Shown: piece after piece, positions 33,576 through 42,773 of the stretch
Position numbering within the stretch: position 1 is the first letter of the stretch
Layout: each line of letters starts with the position of its first letter
Assembly: GCF_000373985.1 (NCBI RefSeq)
Contig: NZ_KB892902.1
Coordinates: forward strand, 36,574 to 100,573
Source of the DNA: Desulfobacter curvatus DSM 3379
Lineage (GTDB): Bacteria > Desulfobacterota > Desulfobacteria > Desulfobacterales > Desulfobacteraceae
DNA: 64,000 bases
Reading direction: 5' to 3'
Position numbers and translations under genes: made by a program
Notes under the pieces: generated by a model
Seen by the model: the letters and a program-made list of their open reading frames with translations, nothing else
What the model was told of the DNA's origin: nothing
Databases searched by the model: none

Positions 33576-36128
33576 ATGAACCAGAGAACAGATACAGAGC
33601 CAGATACCGGCCATATTAACGAGGTCTTAAAGGGGGTTGTGGACCGGGTCACATTCCATAATCCGGACAATGGCTGGTCCATTCTCAAGGTGTTGCCCTT
33701 TGACCGTCCGGGCAACCGGGAAACCGTTGTGGTTCATCAGACCAAAGTGTTTGCCGGTGCCACCATGGAATTTGAGGGGGCATGGACAGTGCACCCGAAA
33801 TTCGGACGACAATTCAAGGCCGTGCGTGCCCGGGAGAAAAAGCCTGCCACGGCATCGGCCCTGGAAAAGTATCTTGGTTCCGGGCTGATCAAGGGGGTTG
33901 GGCCCAAAACCGCAAAAAAAATCGTGGGATACTTCAAGGACCGGACCCTGGATGTGTTTGAATCCGATATTGAACGCCTTGTGGAGGTCCCGGGGATTGC
34001 CCACAAAAAGCTTGAAATGATTTCAAGGGCCTGGGCGGAGCACCGGGCCATCCGGGATGTGATGATGTTTCTGCAGTCCCACGGGATCTCCACGTTGTTT
34101 TCCGTTCGCATATACAAAGAATATGGCCACAATGCCATTGCCTGGATCACCCAGGACCCGTATCGTCTTGCAGCGGATTTTTTCGGCATTGGTTTCTTTA
34201 CTGCGGATAAGGTGGCCTTAAGTATTGGTCTTGAAACGGACAGCCCCCCACGAATTATTGCCGGTATCCGTCACGTACTTTCCGCAGCCCGGGAGTTCGG
34301 GCATTGTTATCTTACGTTTTCCCAGATTGAGGAACAGGTAAGAGATCTGCTTGATCTTGATCTGTCACAGCAGCTTGAAACCCTTCTGGCGGATATGGAA
34401 TCCCAGCGGCTTTTGATGCGAAGGGATCTGCCCGATGACAACGGGCAGCCTGTGGCGTGTTACTATGCCCGGTCTCTCTATTTTGATGAAGCCTATGTGG
34501 CAAGGCGTCTTTTAGATCCGGGGCCTGAGCGGACCTTTGACCAGGCCCGGATTGACCGTTGGGTAACCTTGTTCTGCCAACGATATCAGATGCAGCTTTC
34601 CGCTGAACAGGCTGCCGCGGTCAAGGGTGTGGTTCAGCAGCAGTTTTCCGTTCTCACAGGCGGTCCCGGATGCGGTAAAACCACGGCAATACGGGTAATG
34701 GTTCGCCTGCTGGAGGCTATGGGGCAAAAGGTGATGCTGGCCGCGCCCACGGGACGGGCTGCCCAGCGTATGAGCGAGGTGATTGGAAAACCTGCCAAAA
34801 CCATTCACCGGCTGTTGGGCTGGAAAGCCGGTGGATTCAAACGGAATGAAAGCTCTCCTTTAAAGACGGATTTTCTGGTGGTGGACGAGTGCTCCATGCT
34901 GGATATTAACCTGACCGCCTCCTTGCTTAAAGCTGTGCCAAGGAACAGCCAGGTGGTATTTATCGGCGATTATGACCAACTGCCTTCAGTGGGGGCGGGC
35001 AATGTGCTCAAAGATATCATTGCCTCACAGGCCGTGCCCTGTTTTAGGCTCACCCAGGTGTTTCGCCAGGCTCAATCTTCTTTGATCATAAAGTTTGCCC
35101 ATCAGATCAATAAGGGCCGGATGCCATGGATAAAAAGTCCGTTTAAGTATCCGTCCGTCTGGCAGGACGGGACCGACTGTCTGTTTATTGATTCCGATGA
35201 AGCCACCAAAGAACAGATTGCCTTTGTCAGCCGGGTTAAACGTTTATCTATGCGTGTTGACCCGGAAACGCAAGATGCTATCAGCAGTGCTGCCCAAGAG
35301 ATGTCTGCCCCCCGTGATGCCTGGGACAATGATTATGGGGAGTTATATGAATTCAGGGTTGAGGAGTCATGTTCCCCCTGGGAGACTGAAATTGAGATAC
35401 CCAAGAAGTTTGTCCATGTGGATCTGGCCCGTCTGGCAGATACTGAAAACCGTATTGAGGAACTTATGGCGGTGGTGGAAAAGGTTCACCCATGGTCCTC
35501 TTTGCATTATGGGCTGTCTGCGTTGGATGCGGTGAAAAAATTATACCTGGAGTGGATTCCCAAATACCTGGGGAAAAATACGGAAATCCAGATCCTTTCT
35601 CCCATGACCCGGGGCAGTCTTGGCACCCTTTATTTGAACCGTGAAATTCAGGACGGATTTAATCCCATGGTGCCGGGAAAGGCGCAGCTCACCGTGGGCC
35701 AGCGGGTATTTAGAACCGGAGACCGGGTGATTCACAGAAAAAATAACTATGATCTGGGGGTCTTTAACGGGGACATCGGCATTATTGACCGGATTAACAC
35801 CGTGGATATTACCTGCACGGTTCGTTTTTTACCGGACAACCGGATGGTGAACTACAGCCAGGCAGACATCATGGAGCTTGACCTGGCCTATGCCATCACG
35901 ATTCATAAATCCCAGGGAAGTGAATTTGAGGTGGTGATCATTCCGGTACTGACCCAGCATTTTAAAATGCTTTTCCGAAACTTGATTTACACAGGCATTA
36001 CCCGTGCCAGAAAATTGGCTGTTTTTGTAGGCACCCGAAGGGCTTTAGGCATGGCTGTGGGGAATCGGGACATCAGCTGCCGACAGACTGCGCTTCAAGC
36101 TTTGCTCACAAACAAGATAAACGTATGA
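33576..36128 (+). CDS. recD2: RecD2-type 5'-3' DNA helicase
   Basis: An 850-residue SF1B helicase. The N-terminal OB-like and helix-hairpin-helix region (GSGLIKGVGPKTAKKIV; VEVPGIAHKKL) is typical of RecD2 and not of RecBCD RecD. Motor motifs are GGPGCGKTT (about 361-369), VVDECSMLD, GDYDQLPSVGAG, VFRQAQ, and the C-terminal AITIHKSQGSEFE and YTGITRAR. Between the VFRQ motif and ILSPMTRGSLG there is an extra charged segment of about 100 residues (roughly 545-650), making it longer than the common 700-800-residue form. RecD2 acts in DNA repair without RecBC. GGTGAG precedes the ATG. Confidence 0.92.
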   Translation: MNQRTDTEPDTGHINEVLKGVVDRVTFHNPDNGWSILKVLPFDRPGNRETVVVHQTKVFAGATMEFEGAWTVHPKFGRQFKAVRAREKKPATASALEKYLGSGLIKGVGPKTAKKIVGYFKDRTLDVFESDIERLVEVPGIAHKKLEMISRAWAEHRAIRDVMMFLQSHGISTLFSVRIYKEYGHNAIAWITQDPYRLAADFFGIGFFTADKVALSIGLETDSPPRIIAGIRHVLSAAREFGHCYLTFSQIEEQVRDLLDLDLSQQLETLLADMESQRLLMRRDLPDDNGQPVACYYARSLYFDEAYVARRLLDPGPERTFDQARIDRWVTLFCQRYQMQLSAEQAAAVKGVVQQQFSVLTGGPGCGKTTAIRVMVRLLEAMGQKVMLAAPTGRAAQRMSEVIGKPAKTIHRLLGWKAGGFKRNESSPLKTDFLVVDECSMLDINLTASLLKAVPRNSQVVFIGDYDQLPSVGAGNVLKDIIASQAVPCFRLTQVFRQAQSSLIIKFAHQINKGRMPWIKSPFKYPSVWQDGTDCLFIDSDEATKEQIAFVSRVKRLSMRVDPETQDAISSAAQEMSAPRDAWDNDYGELYEFRVEESCSPWETEIEIPKKFVHVDLARLADTENRIEELMAVVEKVHPWSSLHYGLSALDAVKKLYLEWIPKYLGKNTEIQILSPMTRGSLGTLYLNREIQDGFNPMVPGKAQLTVGQRVFRTGDRVIHRKNNYDLGVFNGDIGIIDRINTVDITCTVRFLPDNRMVNYSQADIMELDLAYAITIHKSQGSEFEVVIIPVLTQHFKMLFRNLIYTGITRARKLAVFVGTRRALGMAVGNRDISCRQTALQALLTNKINV

Positions 36129-36130
36129 TG

Positions 36131-36164
36131 GCGTTGACAGGCCAGCCTGGCCCATGGCTGTTAT
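36131..36164 (+). repeat. Partial family 1 repeat, copy e
   Basis: Only the right end remains: GCCAGCCTGGCCCATGGCTGTTAT. The terminal TTA is the reverse complement of the TAA stop of the IHF/HU gene (36161-36163). It fills the 32-nt gap between convergent recD2 and the IHF/HU gene. Confidence 0.65.
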
Positions 36165-36451
36165 TGGAATGTTTCGTTGATTTTGTTTTTAAGCTTGCCC
36201 GCACATTTGAACGTGACAACCCGTCTTTTTTCAAGGATCATGGCATCCCCTGTAGCCGGGTTCCTTCCCTTTCTCGGCGACTTCTCAATCACCTGGAATT
36301 TTCCGAATCCGGAAATCATAATATCTTCACCCGAAGCCAGGGTGGACTTCATAATTTCAATCAGGGTTTCAAGAACTTCTTTGGACTGAGATGGATTTTG
36401 GTCAAATGCATCAGAAATTTTTTCGATGAGTGTAGATTTGGTACAGGTCAA
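36161..36451 (-). CDS. HU/IHF family DNA-binding protein (IHF-alpha-like)
   Basis: A 96-residue protein read from a TTG behind AGAGG. MTCTKSTLIEKI aligns with the IHF-alpha start (MTLTKADIVE). The signature GFGKFQVIEKSPRKGRNPATGD includes the beta-arm with the DNA-intercalating Pro in RNPATG. It is a nucleoid or architectural protein that bends DNA as a dimer, here probably with an IHF-beta elsewhere. Convergent with recD2 and following no gene, so transcribed alone. Confidence 0.92.
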   Translation of the reverse strand: MTCTKSTLIEKISDAFDQNPSQSKEVLETLIEIMKSTLASGEDIMISGFGKFQVIEKSPRKGRNPATGDAMILEKRRVVTFKCAGKLKNKINETFQ

Positions 36452-36561
36452 ATTTTCAGCCTCTTTTTAGTTTAGGTTGAATGAACGAATGAACTTGGAT
36501 TATATTAGTCGGTTTTCCAAAAGAGTCAAGCAATTAGATGAATACCTGACAATAGTGTTGT

Positions 36562-38787
36562 CTAATATTTTTCAAAATCATCGTCCAGGGAATCATCCCC
36601 CATGTCCAGCACAACGCCCCGAACCTTTCCCAGTGAATCCTGGCTATTGGTAATGGCCCTGGTTGTTGAGTTTCGGCCATCGCTTATCCATTCTTCCCTG
36701 GATGTGGCGTTTTCCTGTTGCGGCGTCTGCCCCCGGGGTGTTATTTTTTCAACCCTGAAGTAGGCGATTGCCTGTTGAAGCTGTTCTGCCTGGGCAGAAA
36801 GCTCTTCTGCGGTTGAGGACATCTCTTCGGAAGAACCGGCATTCTGCTGGATAATCTGATCCAGTTGCTGCAGGGCTGTGTTGATCTGTTCTGCGCCTGT
36901 GCTTTGTTCTGCTGATGCCGCATGGATCTCCTGAACCAGTTCTGAGGTTTTGCGAATATCCGGAACAATTTTATTAATCATTTTGCCGGCGTTTTCCGCA
37001 ATTTCAACACTTAATGTTGACAGGTTGCTGATTTCACTGGCCGCCGCCTGGCTACGTTCGGCAAGCTTTCTGACCGCATCTGCAACCACGGCAAACCCCT
37101 TGCCGTGATCCCCGGCCCGGGCCGCCTCAATGGCGGCATTCAACGCCAGCATATTGGTCTGTCTTGCAATTTCTTCGATAATAAGAATTTTGTCTGCAAT
37201 CTCTCTCATGGCCAAAACGGTTTGAGCCACGGCCTGACCACCCTCTTCAGCATCTTCAGCGGCCTGGACAGCCAATCGTTCCGTCTGTTCGGCATTATCT
37301 GCATTTTGTGTGATATTGCCGGACATCTGCTCCATGGCGGCCGAAGCCTGTTCCGCAGAGGCAGCCTGTTCCGTGGCGCCCTGGGACATATGTTCGGATG
37401 TGGCGCTGAGCTCTTCACTGCCGGCCGCGACATTGCTGACGGCATTCTGGACCTCTTCGACAATATCCGTAAGGGATGCCACCATAGCCTTTATGGCCTT
37501 TTGAAGATGGCCTATCTCATCTTCGCTGTCGGATTCTATAGTTACGCTCAGATCCCCTTGGGCAAGCCTGTTGGCCACATCAACACCCTGGGAAAGGGGG
37601 CGTTCAATGTATTTTCTGGCCATAAATCCAACCCAGAAAAATGCAGCAAAAATGAGTATGATAATGGTCACAGTCGTAAACAGAATCTGATCTTGGGCCA
37701 TATTATTGAGTTGTTTTCTTTTCTCTACGATTTTGTTTTGCATACCGTCAACATATACGCCTGTGACAACAATCCAGTCCCAGGGTTTGAAGTATTTGAA
37801 ATATCCGATTTTGGGTACCTCTTTTTCTGATCCTATTTTGGGCCAGGTATATTTTATATGGCCTTGACCGTCAGACTTGGCCGTCTCAATAATTTCCCTG
37901 AATATAAATTTGCCGGAGGAATCTTTTCTGTCCATCATATTTTTGCCGATGGTTTCCTGATTTAAATGGGCCAGAATATTGGCTTGGGAATCCATGATGT
38001 AAAAATAGTTGTTGTCTCCATATTTCATATCAGAAATAATGCTTATGGCCACCTTTTGTGCGTCTGTTTCGGCTTTGTCAACGTAGACACCTGTACCGAT
38101 GATCCAGTCCCATGGTTTGAAATAACGGACATAGGATAATTTTCTTATCCATTGTTGTTTGTTACCCGGAGAGGGCCATACATAGCTGACATATCCTTCT
38201 CCTGTTTCCTTGCACTGGCGTGCCATCTCCACAAACATGGGGATATCGGTTCCTTCTGCCATAATGACTTTTCCGTTTTTGGTAAACCGGGAGATGTCTT
38301 TGCCGTTCAAATCTGATACCGTAGGATGCATTACCATTCTGGGGTAGGTGTCATTGATCCAGAAATAGTTGCCGTTGTCATAGCGCAACGCTTTGATGTC
38401 GGACGCAATTTTTTTTTGAATGGTTTCCATGCGTTGATCGCCGATGTCGGAGGATGCCTTCAGGGCTTGTGTATACGCCCGTTGGGCCATTGAATAGGGT
38501 GCTTCCACAAGATTTTTTAATTCTGCACCATATCTGTTTTTTATGCTTTCACTACTAACGGCTTGGTCATGAACCTTGACAATCATGGTATAGACCGAAT
38601 CCACCAGGTCAATGAGTTTTTGTCTGGTTTCATACATCAACTCTTTTTCAAAGGCCGAAATATTTTCGTGGACTTGGTGGATTGAGCTGTAAAGGGCGTA
38701 GCCACCGACGGCGCTCACTGAAATGAGAATTGCCAGAATAACAATTATGATAATTTTTATTTTGATTTTAAAATTTTTAAAATGCAT
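36562..38787 (-). CDS. Methyl-accepting chemotaxis protein with double Cache sensor
   Basis: A 741-residue chemoreceptor. A first membrane helix (about 10-30) is followed by two similar periplasmic Cache domains (about 35-360) containing the repeated YFKPWDWIIGTGVYVD and YFKPWDWIVVTGVYVD. A second helix (about 370-395), HAMP (about 398-450) and a signalling domain follow, with the hairpin tip EIARQTNMLALNAAIEAARAG and GKGFAVVADAVRKLAERS. Such sCache_2 pairs usually bind small organic acids; the ligand is unknown. It is divergent from the che operon, which it probably feeds. Confidence 0.93.
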   Translation of the reverse strand: MHFKNFKIKIKIIIIVILAILISVSAVGGYALYSSIHQVHENISAFEKELMYETRQKLIDLVDSVYTMIVKVHDQAVSSESIKNRYGAELKNLVEAPYSMAQRAYTQALKASSDIGDQRMETIQKKIASDIKALRYDNGNYFWINDTYPRMVMHPTVSDLNGKDISRFTKNGKVIMAEGTDIPMFVEMARQCKETGEGYVSYVWPSPGNKQQWIRKLSYVRYFKPWDWIIGTGVYVDKAETDAQKVAISIISDMKYGDNNYFYIMDSQANILAHLNQETIGKNMMDRKDSSGKFIFREIIETAKSDGQGHIKYTWPKIGSEKEVPKIGYFKYFKPWDWIVVTGVYVDGMQNKIVEKRKQLNNMAQDQILFTTVTIIILIFAAFFWVGFMARKYIERPLSQGVDVANRLAQGDLSVTIESDSEDEIGHLQKAIKAMVASLTDIVEEVQNAVSNVAAGSEELSATSEHMSQGATEQAASAEQASAAMEQMSGNITQNADNAEQTERLAVQAAEDAEEGGQAVAQTVLAMREIADKILIIEEIARQTNMLALNAAIEAARAGDHGKGFAVVADAVRKLAERSQAAASEISNLSTLSVEIAENAGKMINKIVPDIRKTSELVQEIHAASAEQSTGAEQINTALQQLDQIIQQNAGSSEEMSSTAEELSAQAEQLQQAIAYFRVEKITPRGQTPQQENATSREEWISDGRNSTTRAITNSQDSLGKVRGVVLDMGDDSLDDDFEKY

Positions 38788-39291
38788 CCTAATCCCCTTT
38801 GTTTCAGATATTACGTCGGCAGTTAAATCGCACCCGGCCGAAAACCGTAAATTTTGCCGATTGCTTCGTCTATTTTAATTTTCGTGCGGATAAATTTTCT
38901 TTTCGTAGCGGCCAGTCCTGAACCGGTTACTATTTTTCTTAAGTGATGCAGTTGGAATACCCGAAATTATATCTGTACGGGGCTTCTATTGTCAACATGG
39001 AATCAGTTACCTGGGATTCCATTGGAAATTATTTCATCGGAATGCTATAGATTATTTTATAAAATTCTTTTTTTAACCTGAAGATCCGGGCAGAAAGCGA
39101 TCGTAATGGGGGTGCCACAGACTATTTCAATGGTTTTAGGGCGAAATCGAAGCATCTGCTGCGAAATCGGGTGGACAATATTCGCCAATCATCAGACCCG
39201 AATTCAGCAGTACGATTGATCCGAAGAAAATTTTATCGTTTCGGATGAAGGTATAAAAAGGAGGCGATCCGAATGATAATATTGAACTTTT
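38788..39291. other. Divergent intergenic region between chemoreceptor and che operon
   Basis: About 500 nt without a supported gene. It contains an imperfect inverted repeat (39156-39172 with 39196-39210, CTGCTG..TCGGGT), a second hairpin ATCCGA/TCGGAT near 39216-39245, and direct repeats of GCGAAATCG (39141 and 39161). An 11-codon frame (ATG 39273) follows AGGAGG but overlaps the che promoter and is probably not a gene. Confidence 0.4.
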
Positions 39292-39320
39292 TTGACACAA
39301 TATTTTGATTGACGTATATT
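39292..39320 (+). promoter_or_regulatory. Sigma-70 promoter of the chemotaxis operon
   Basis: TTGACA (39292-39297), a 17-nt spacer and TATATT (39315-39320), an almost ideal housekeeping promoter 32 nt before the first start codon of the operon. Confidence 0.75.
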
Positions 39321-39351
39321 TTTAAAAAAAGCGATCAAATAAGGAACTCAC

Positions 39352-39666
39352 ATGGTTTCCAAAAATCAAGATAAAGACGGCAACATGGTGATAACAGTTG
39401 GAAAAGCTTTGTCTGCGTACGAAGTAAAAGAGCTGAAAGATCGTTTGCTGGCAGGATTTACAAATCATCAAGGGGTCATTTTGGATATTAATGGCGTAAC
39501 CGAGTGTGATACACTGGGGGTTCAGCTTCTTTTATCCGCCGGAAAAACAGCTGAGAAGTTAAATAAAACATTTAACGTTACAGGTGACTCTCAGTCGGTT
39601 CAGGATGCAGTAAGCGATGTGGGGTTTGAGGCAAAGGACTTTCCGTATTTCTCGAAGGAGGCTTAA
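39352..39666 (+). CDS. STAS-domain protein (chemotaxis-associated anti-sigma-antagonist type)
   Basis: A 104-residue STAS domain behind AAGGAACTCAC. It has the central GVILDINGVTECDTLGVQLLLSAGKTA pattern split over a strand and helix. At the site where SpoIIAA proteins carry the phosphorylated Ser, this protein has Thr (CDTLG). Similar STAS proteins open many che operons and probably modulate array or CheA assembly. It is followed by cheY after 3 nt. Confidence 0.88.
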   Translation: MVSKNQDKDGNMVITVGKALSAYEVKELKDRLLAGFTNHQGVILDINGVTECDTLGVQLLLSAGKTAEKLNKTFNVTGDSQSVQDAVSDVGFEAKDFPYFSKEA

Positions 39667-39669
39667 GGA

Positions 39670-40035
39670 ATGGCAAAGGTCATTATGACGGTGGATGATT
39701 CGACGAGTATAAGGCAGATGGTCAGCTTCACATTAAATCAGGTCGGCTATGAGGTTGTTGAGGCTGTGGATGGGCAGGATGCGGTGGATAAACTTGCCGG
39801 TCTCGACATTGATATGCTGATGACCGATTTAAATATGCCCAACAAGAATGGATTAGAGTTGATTGAATGGGTCCGGGCCATACCAAAATTTAAGTTTGTC
39901 CCCATTATTATGCTGACAACCGAATCAGAGACGGAAATGAAACAAAAAGGCAAGGCTGCCGGGGCCACGGGATGGATTGTGAAACCGTTTAAACCCGAGC
40001 AGTTGCTTGCCGTCGTAAAGAAAGTTCTTCGTTAA
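39670..40035 (+). CDS. cheY: Chemotaxis response regulator CheY
   Basis: A 121-residue single receiver domain: acidic pocket VDDS (9-10), phospho-acceptor Asp-53 in MLMTDLNMP, Thr in IIMLTTES and Lys in WIVKPF. Phosphorylated by CheA and acts on the flagellar or pilus motor. A receiver of CheA in the same operon. Confidence 0.92.
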   Translation: MAKVIMTVDDSTSIRQMVSFTLNQVGYEVVEAVDGQDAVDKLAGLDIDMLMTDLNMPNKNGLELIEWVRAIPKFKFVPIIMLTTESETEMKQKGKAAGATGWIVKPFKPEQLLAVVKKVLR

Positions 40036-40096
40036 TCCAAGCCCCTTAAAAGAAGACAATTTTTGTTTTGAACATGTATATCAGAGGATGTATCCT

Positions 40097-42169
40097 ATGA
40101 ATGAGGCCAACCGATTCATTGAAGAGTTCTGCCTCGAAGCGGAAGAACTTCTTTCCGGCGTTGAAGATGCGGTTTTGGATATTGAAGAACATCCCGGAGA
40201 CCAGGAAGCAGTGAACAGACTGTTTCGCGCAATGCATACCATCAAGGGCTCCGGGGCTATGTTCGGGTTCGATGCCGTTTCCGAGTTTACCCATCACGTT
40301 GAAACGGTTTTGGATAATGTTCGAAACCGAACGGTTCCCGTCTCCAAGATACTTATCGATTTGATTCTGGCGTCACGGGATCGCATCACAGCTATGCTTG
40401 CCCAAGCGAAGGGTGGTCCACTGGTGGATCCCGGGGAAGGTGAAAAAATCATTGCTTCCCTTAAAAGTCTGCTTCCTTGCGACGGCACTGAATCACCAGC
40501 CCAAGAATTCCCAAAAGAAGCGCCGGAAGATGCCTTCGTATCGACTGTACCCGGGCCGGAAAATGAAGTGGTTTATCGCATCCGGCTTTCACCTGATCCT
40601 GATATATTTACCACTGGTATGGATCCGGTCATGCTGCTCTCTGATCTTGCCGATATGGGGGTATGCCGCATCGTGCCCCAGACGGAAAGAGTGCCGGATC
40701 TGGAAAATCTTTCCCCGGAGTCATGCTATCTTTTCTGGGATATTATTTTGACTACCACCAAGGGGGTTAATGCAGTCAGGGATGTTTTCATATTTGTGGA
40801 GGATAGCTGCGAAATCGTCATTGAAACAGTCGAAGAGAAGGGCGTTACATCCCCGGAGGTGTCTGTGCCGCGGCTGAGTGATATTGATAGAGAAATTTTG
40901 GACGGCCAATTCGACACCCATAAAAAAATAGATGAGCGGCTGATCGAATCCAATGCACTTTCCAAGGAAACGCTTAAGTCTGCATTAACAGAGCAGACGG
41001 TTGTCACCAAAATGCATAAATCATCTGCAGCCTCTACTGTACGTGTGCCGTCAAACAGGCTTGACAAGCTGATCAACCTGGTGGGCGAATTGGTTATTAC
41101 CCAGGCCAGGCTGACCCAGGTGGCGTCAAACATGGATAATACGGAATTGGGCGAGTCTGTGGAGGAAATTGAGCGCCTGACCGGTGAGCTTCGGGACAGT
41201 GTGCTCAATATCAGGATGATGCCCATCGGCACCATCTTCAATAAGTTCAGGCGGCTGGTGCGGGATCTGTCCTCCCAGCTTAACAAGGAGGTTGAGTTGA
41301 TAACCAAGGGGGCGGAAACCGAACTTGATAAGACCATTTTGGAACGTCTTGATGAGCCCTTGGTGCATCTGATCCGGAACAGCCTTGATCATGGTGTGGA
41401 ACCCCCTGAAGTCAGAGAACTCAAGGGAAAATCCCAAAAAGGGACCATTGTCCTTTCTGCCGGGCACAAGGGAACCAATGTGGTCATTACTATCCAGGAT
41501 GACGGGGCAGGGCTTAATGCCGATGCCATTCGTCAAAAAGCCGTGGAAAGGGGCTTGCTTCCTGAAAATGCAGAACTATCCGACAAAAAGATTTTTTCCC
41601 AGATATTTGCGCCCGGGTTTTCCACCGCCAATGAGGTGACAAGTGTCTCCGGCCGCGGTGTCGGTATGGATGTGGTAAAAGGAACCATTGACTCTTTAAG
41701 AGGGCGCATTGACATTGACAGCGTTCCTGGTGAAGGGACCAAGGTTACGCTTATACTTCCTTTGACCCTTGCGATTATCAATGGTTTGCTTGTACGCATT
41801 GCGGATGATTTTTTTGTACTGCCTTTGATGTCTGTTGAAGAGTGTGTTGAGATTAAAAGCAGGGAAATCGAAAAGATTAACGGCAGGAATATTCTAAATG
41901 TTCGCGGGGATATGGTGCCTTATATTCGCCTTCGGGACCGTTTCCACATGAAGGGGCGTCGTCCGGAGACGGAGCATGTAGTCATTACTGATGTCAGCAA
42001 CAGTCGCATTGGTTTTGTTGTGGATCATGTGATTGGGGGGCATCAGACAGTGATAAAACCTTTGGGCCCGGCCTTTAAAAACATCAAGAATATCTCCGGG
42101 GCCACCATTTTAGGGGACGGTACCGTGGCCTTGATTTTAGACACCAATGTTCTTCTGGAAAGCGCATAG
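40097..42169 (+). CDS. cheA: Chemotaxis histidine kinase CheA
   Basis: A 690-residue kinase. P1/Hpt has His-47 in RAMHTIKGSGAMFGF. A variable middle includes a P2-like region and a charged linker (about 240-320). The P3 dimerisation helix pair starts at VRVPSNRLDKLINLVGEL. The P4 ATPase has LIRNSLDHG and GRGVGMDVV. A P5 CheW-like domain closes the protein. The ATG at 40097 lies 9 nt after AGAGG; an ATG three codons earlier touches the ribosome-binding site and is rejected. Autophosphorylates and passes phosphate to CheY and CheB. Confidence 0.94.
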   Translation: MNEANRFIEEFCLEAEELLSGVEDAVLDIEEHPGDQEAVNRLFRAMHTIKGSGAMFGFDAVSEFTHHVETVLDNVRNRTVPVSKILIDLILASRDRITAMLAQAKGGPLVDPGEGEKIIASLKSLLPCDGTESPAQEFPKEAPEDAFVSTVPGPENEVVYRIRLSPDPDIFTTGMDPVMLLSDLADMGVCRIVPQTERVPDLENLSPESCYLFWDIILTTTKGVNAVRDVFIFVEDSCEIVIETVEEKGVTSPEVSVPRLSDIDREILDGQFDTHKKIDERLIESNALSKETLKSALTEQTVVTKMHKSSAASTVRVPSNRLDKLINLVGELVITQARLTQVASNMDNTELGESVEEIERLTGELRDSVLNIRMMPIGTIFNKFRRLVRDLSSQLNKEVELITKGAETELDKTILERLDEPLVHLIRNSLDHGVEPPEVRELKGKSQKGTIVLSAGHKGTNVVITIQDDGAGLNADAIRQKAVERGLLPENAELSDKKIFSQIFAPGFSTANEVTSVSGRGVGMDVVKGTIDSLRGRIDIDSVPGEGTKVTLILPLTLAIINGLLVRIADDFFVLPLMSVEECVEIKSREIEKINGRNILNVRGDMVPYIRLRDRFHMKGRRPETEHVVITDVSNSRIGFVVDHVIGGHQTVIKPLGPAFKNIKNISGATILGDGTVALILDTNVLLESA

Positions 42170-42196
42170 CATATTAATCATATTAGGAGGGGGGCA

Positions 42197-42736
42197 ATGA
42201 GCGTACAGGGCATCACCCAGACAAGTCAATACCTGACATTTAAACTGGACAATGAAATTTATGCCATGGACATAACCACTGTTCGTGAGGTGCTTGATAT
42301 TATTCAGATCACTAAAGTCCCCCAGATGCCGGACTTCATGTGCGGGGTCATTAACCTGAGGGGAGGGGTGGTGCCGGTTGTGGATCTTAGACTTAAATTC
42401 GGTTTGGCAGAGGCAACTTCTCTAAAAGGCGCATGCATTGTCATTATTGAGGTTTTTCTTGATGGTGAACAGACCATCCTTGGTATTCTTGTGGATGCGG
42501 TTCAAGAAGTGATCAGCCTTGAACCCGAACAGATTGATCCGCCACCCAGGATCGGTACCCGGCTGAAGACTGAATTTATAAAGGGTATGGGGAAAAAAGA
42601 CGAAGAATTTATTATCATTCTTGAAACGGGCAAAGTTTTTTCTGCCGGGGAGCTTGCCATTGTCCAGGCGACTGATGACATGCCCATGCCTGAAATCGCT
42701 GTAGGTATGGATGCTGAGGATGAAAACGATGATTAA
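42197..42736 (+). CDS. cheW: Chemotaxis coupling protein CheW
   Basis: A 179-residue CheW domain: YLTFKLDNEIYAMDITTVREV, MCGVINLRGGVVPVVDLRLKF and GILVDAVQEV. It bridges chemoreceptors and CheA. AGGAGG precedes the ATG. The C-terminus has a short acidic extension (EIAVGMDAEDENDD). Confidence 0.94.
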   Translation: MSVQGITQTSQYLTFKLDNEIYAMDITTVREVLDIIQITKVPQMPDFMCGVINLRGGVVPVVDLRLKFGLAEATSLKGACIVIIEVFLDGEQTILGILVDAVQEVISLEPEQIDPPPRIGTRLKTEFIKGMGKKDEEFIIILETGKVFSAGELAIVQATDDMPMPEIAVGMDAEDENDD

Positions 42737-42773
42737 GTGCAATAATTTGCTATGGGTGTCCCGGAAAGGATAG

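Noticed and set aside
39273..39308. 11-codon frame behind AGGAGG upstream of the che operon
   Set aside because: It covers the -35 box of the che promoter, so it would not be on that transcript; too short to support as a leader peptide.
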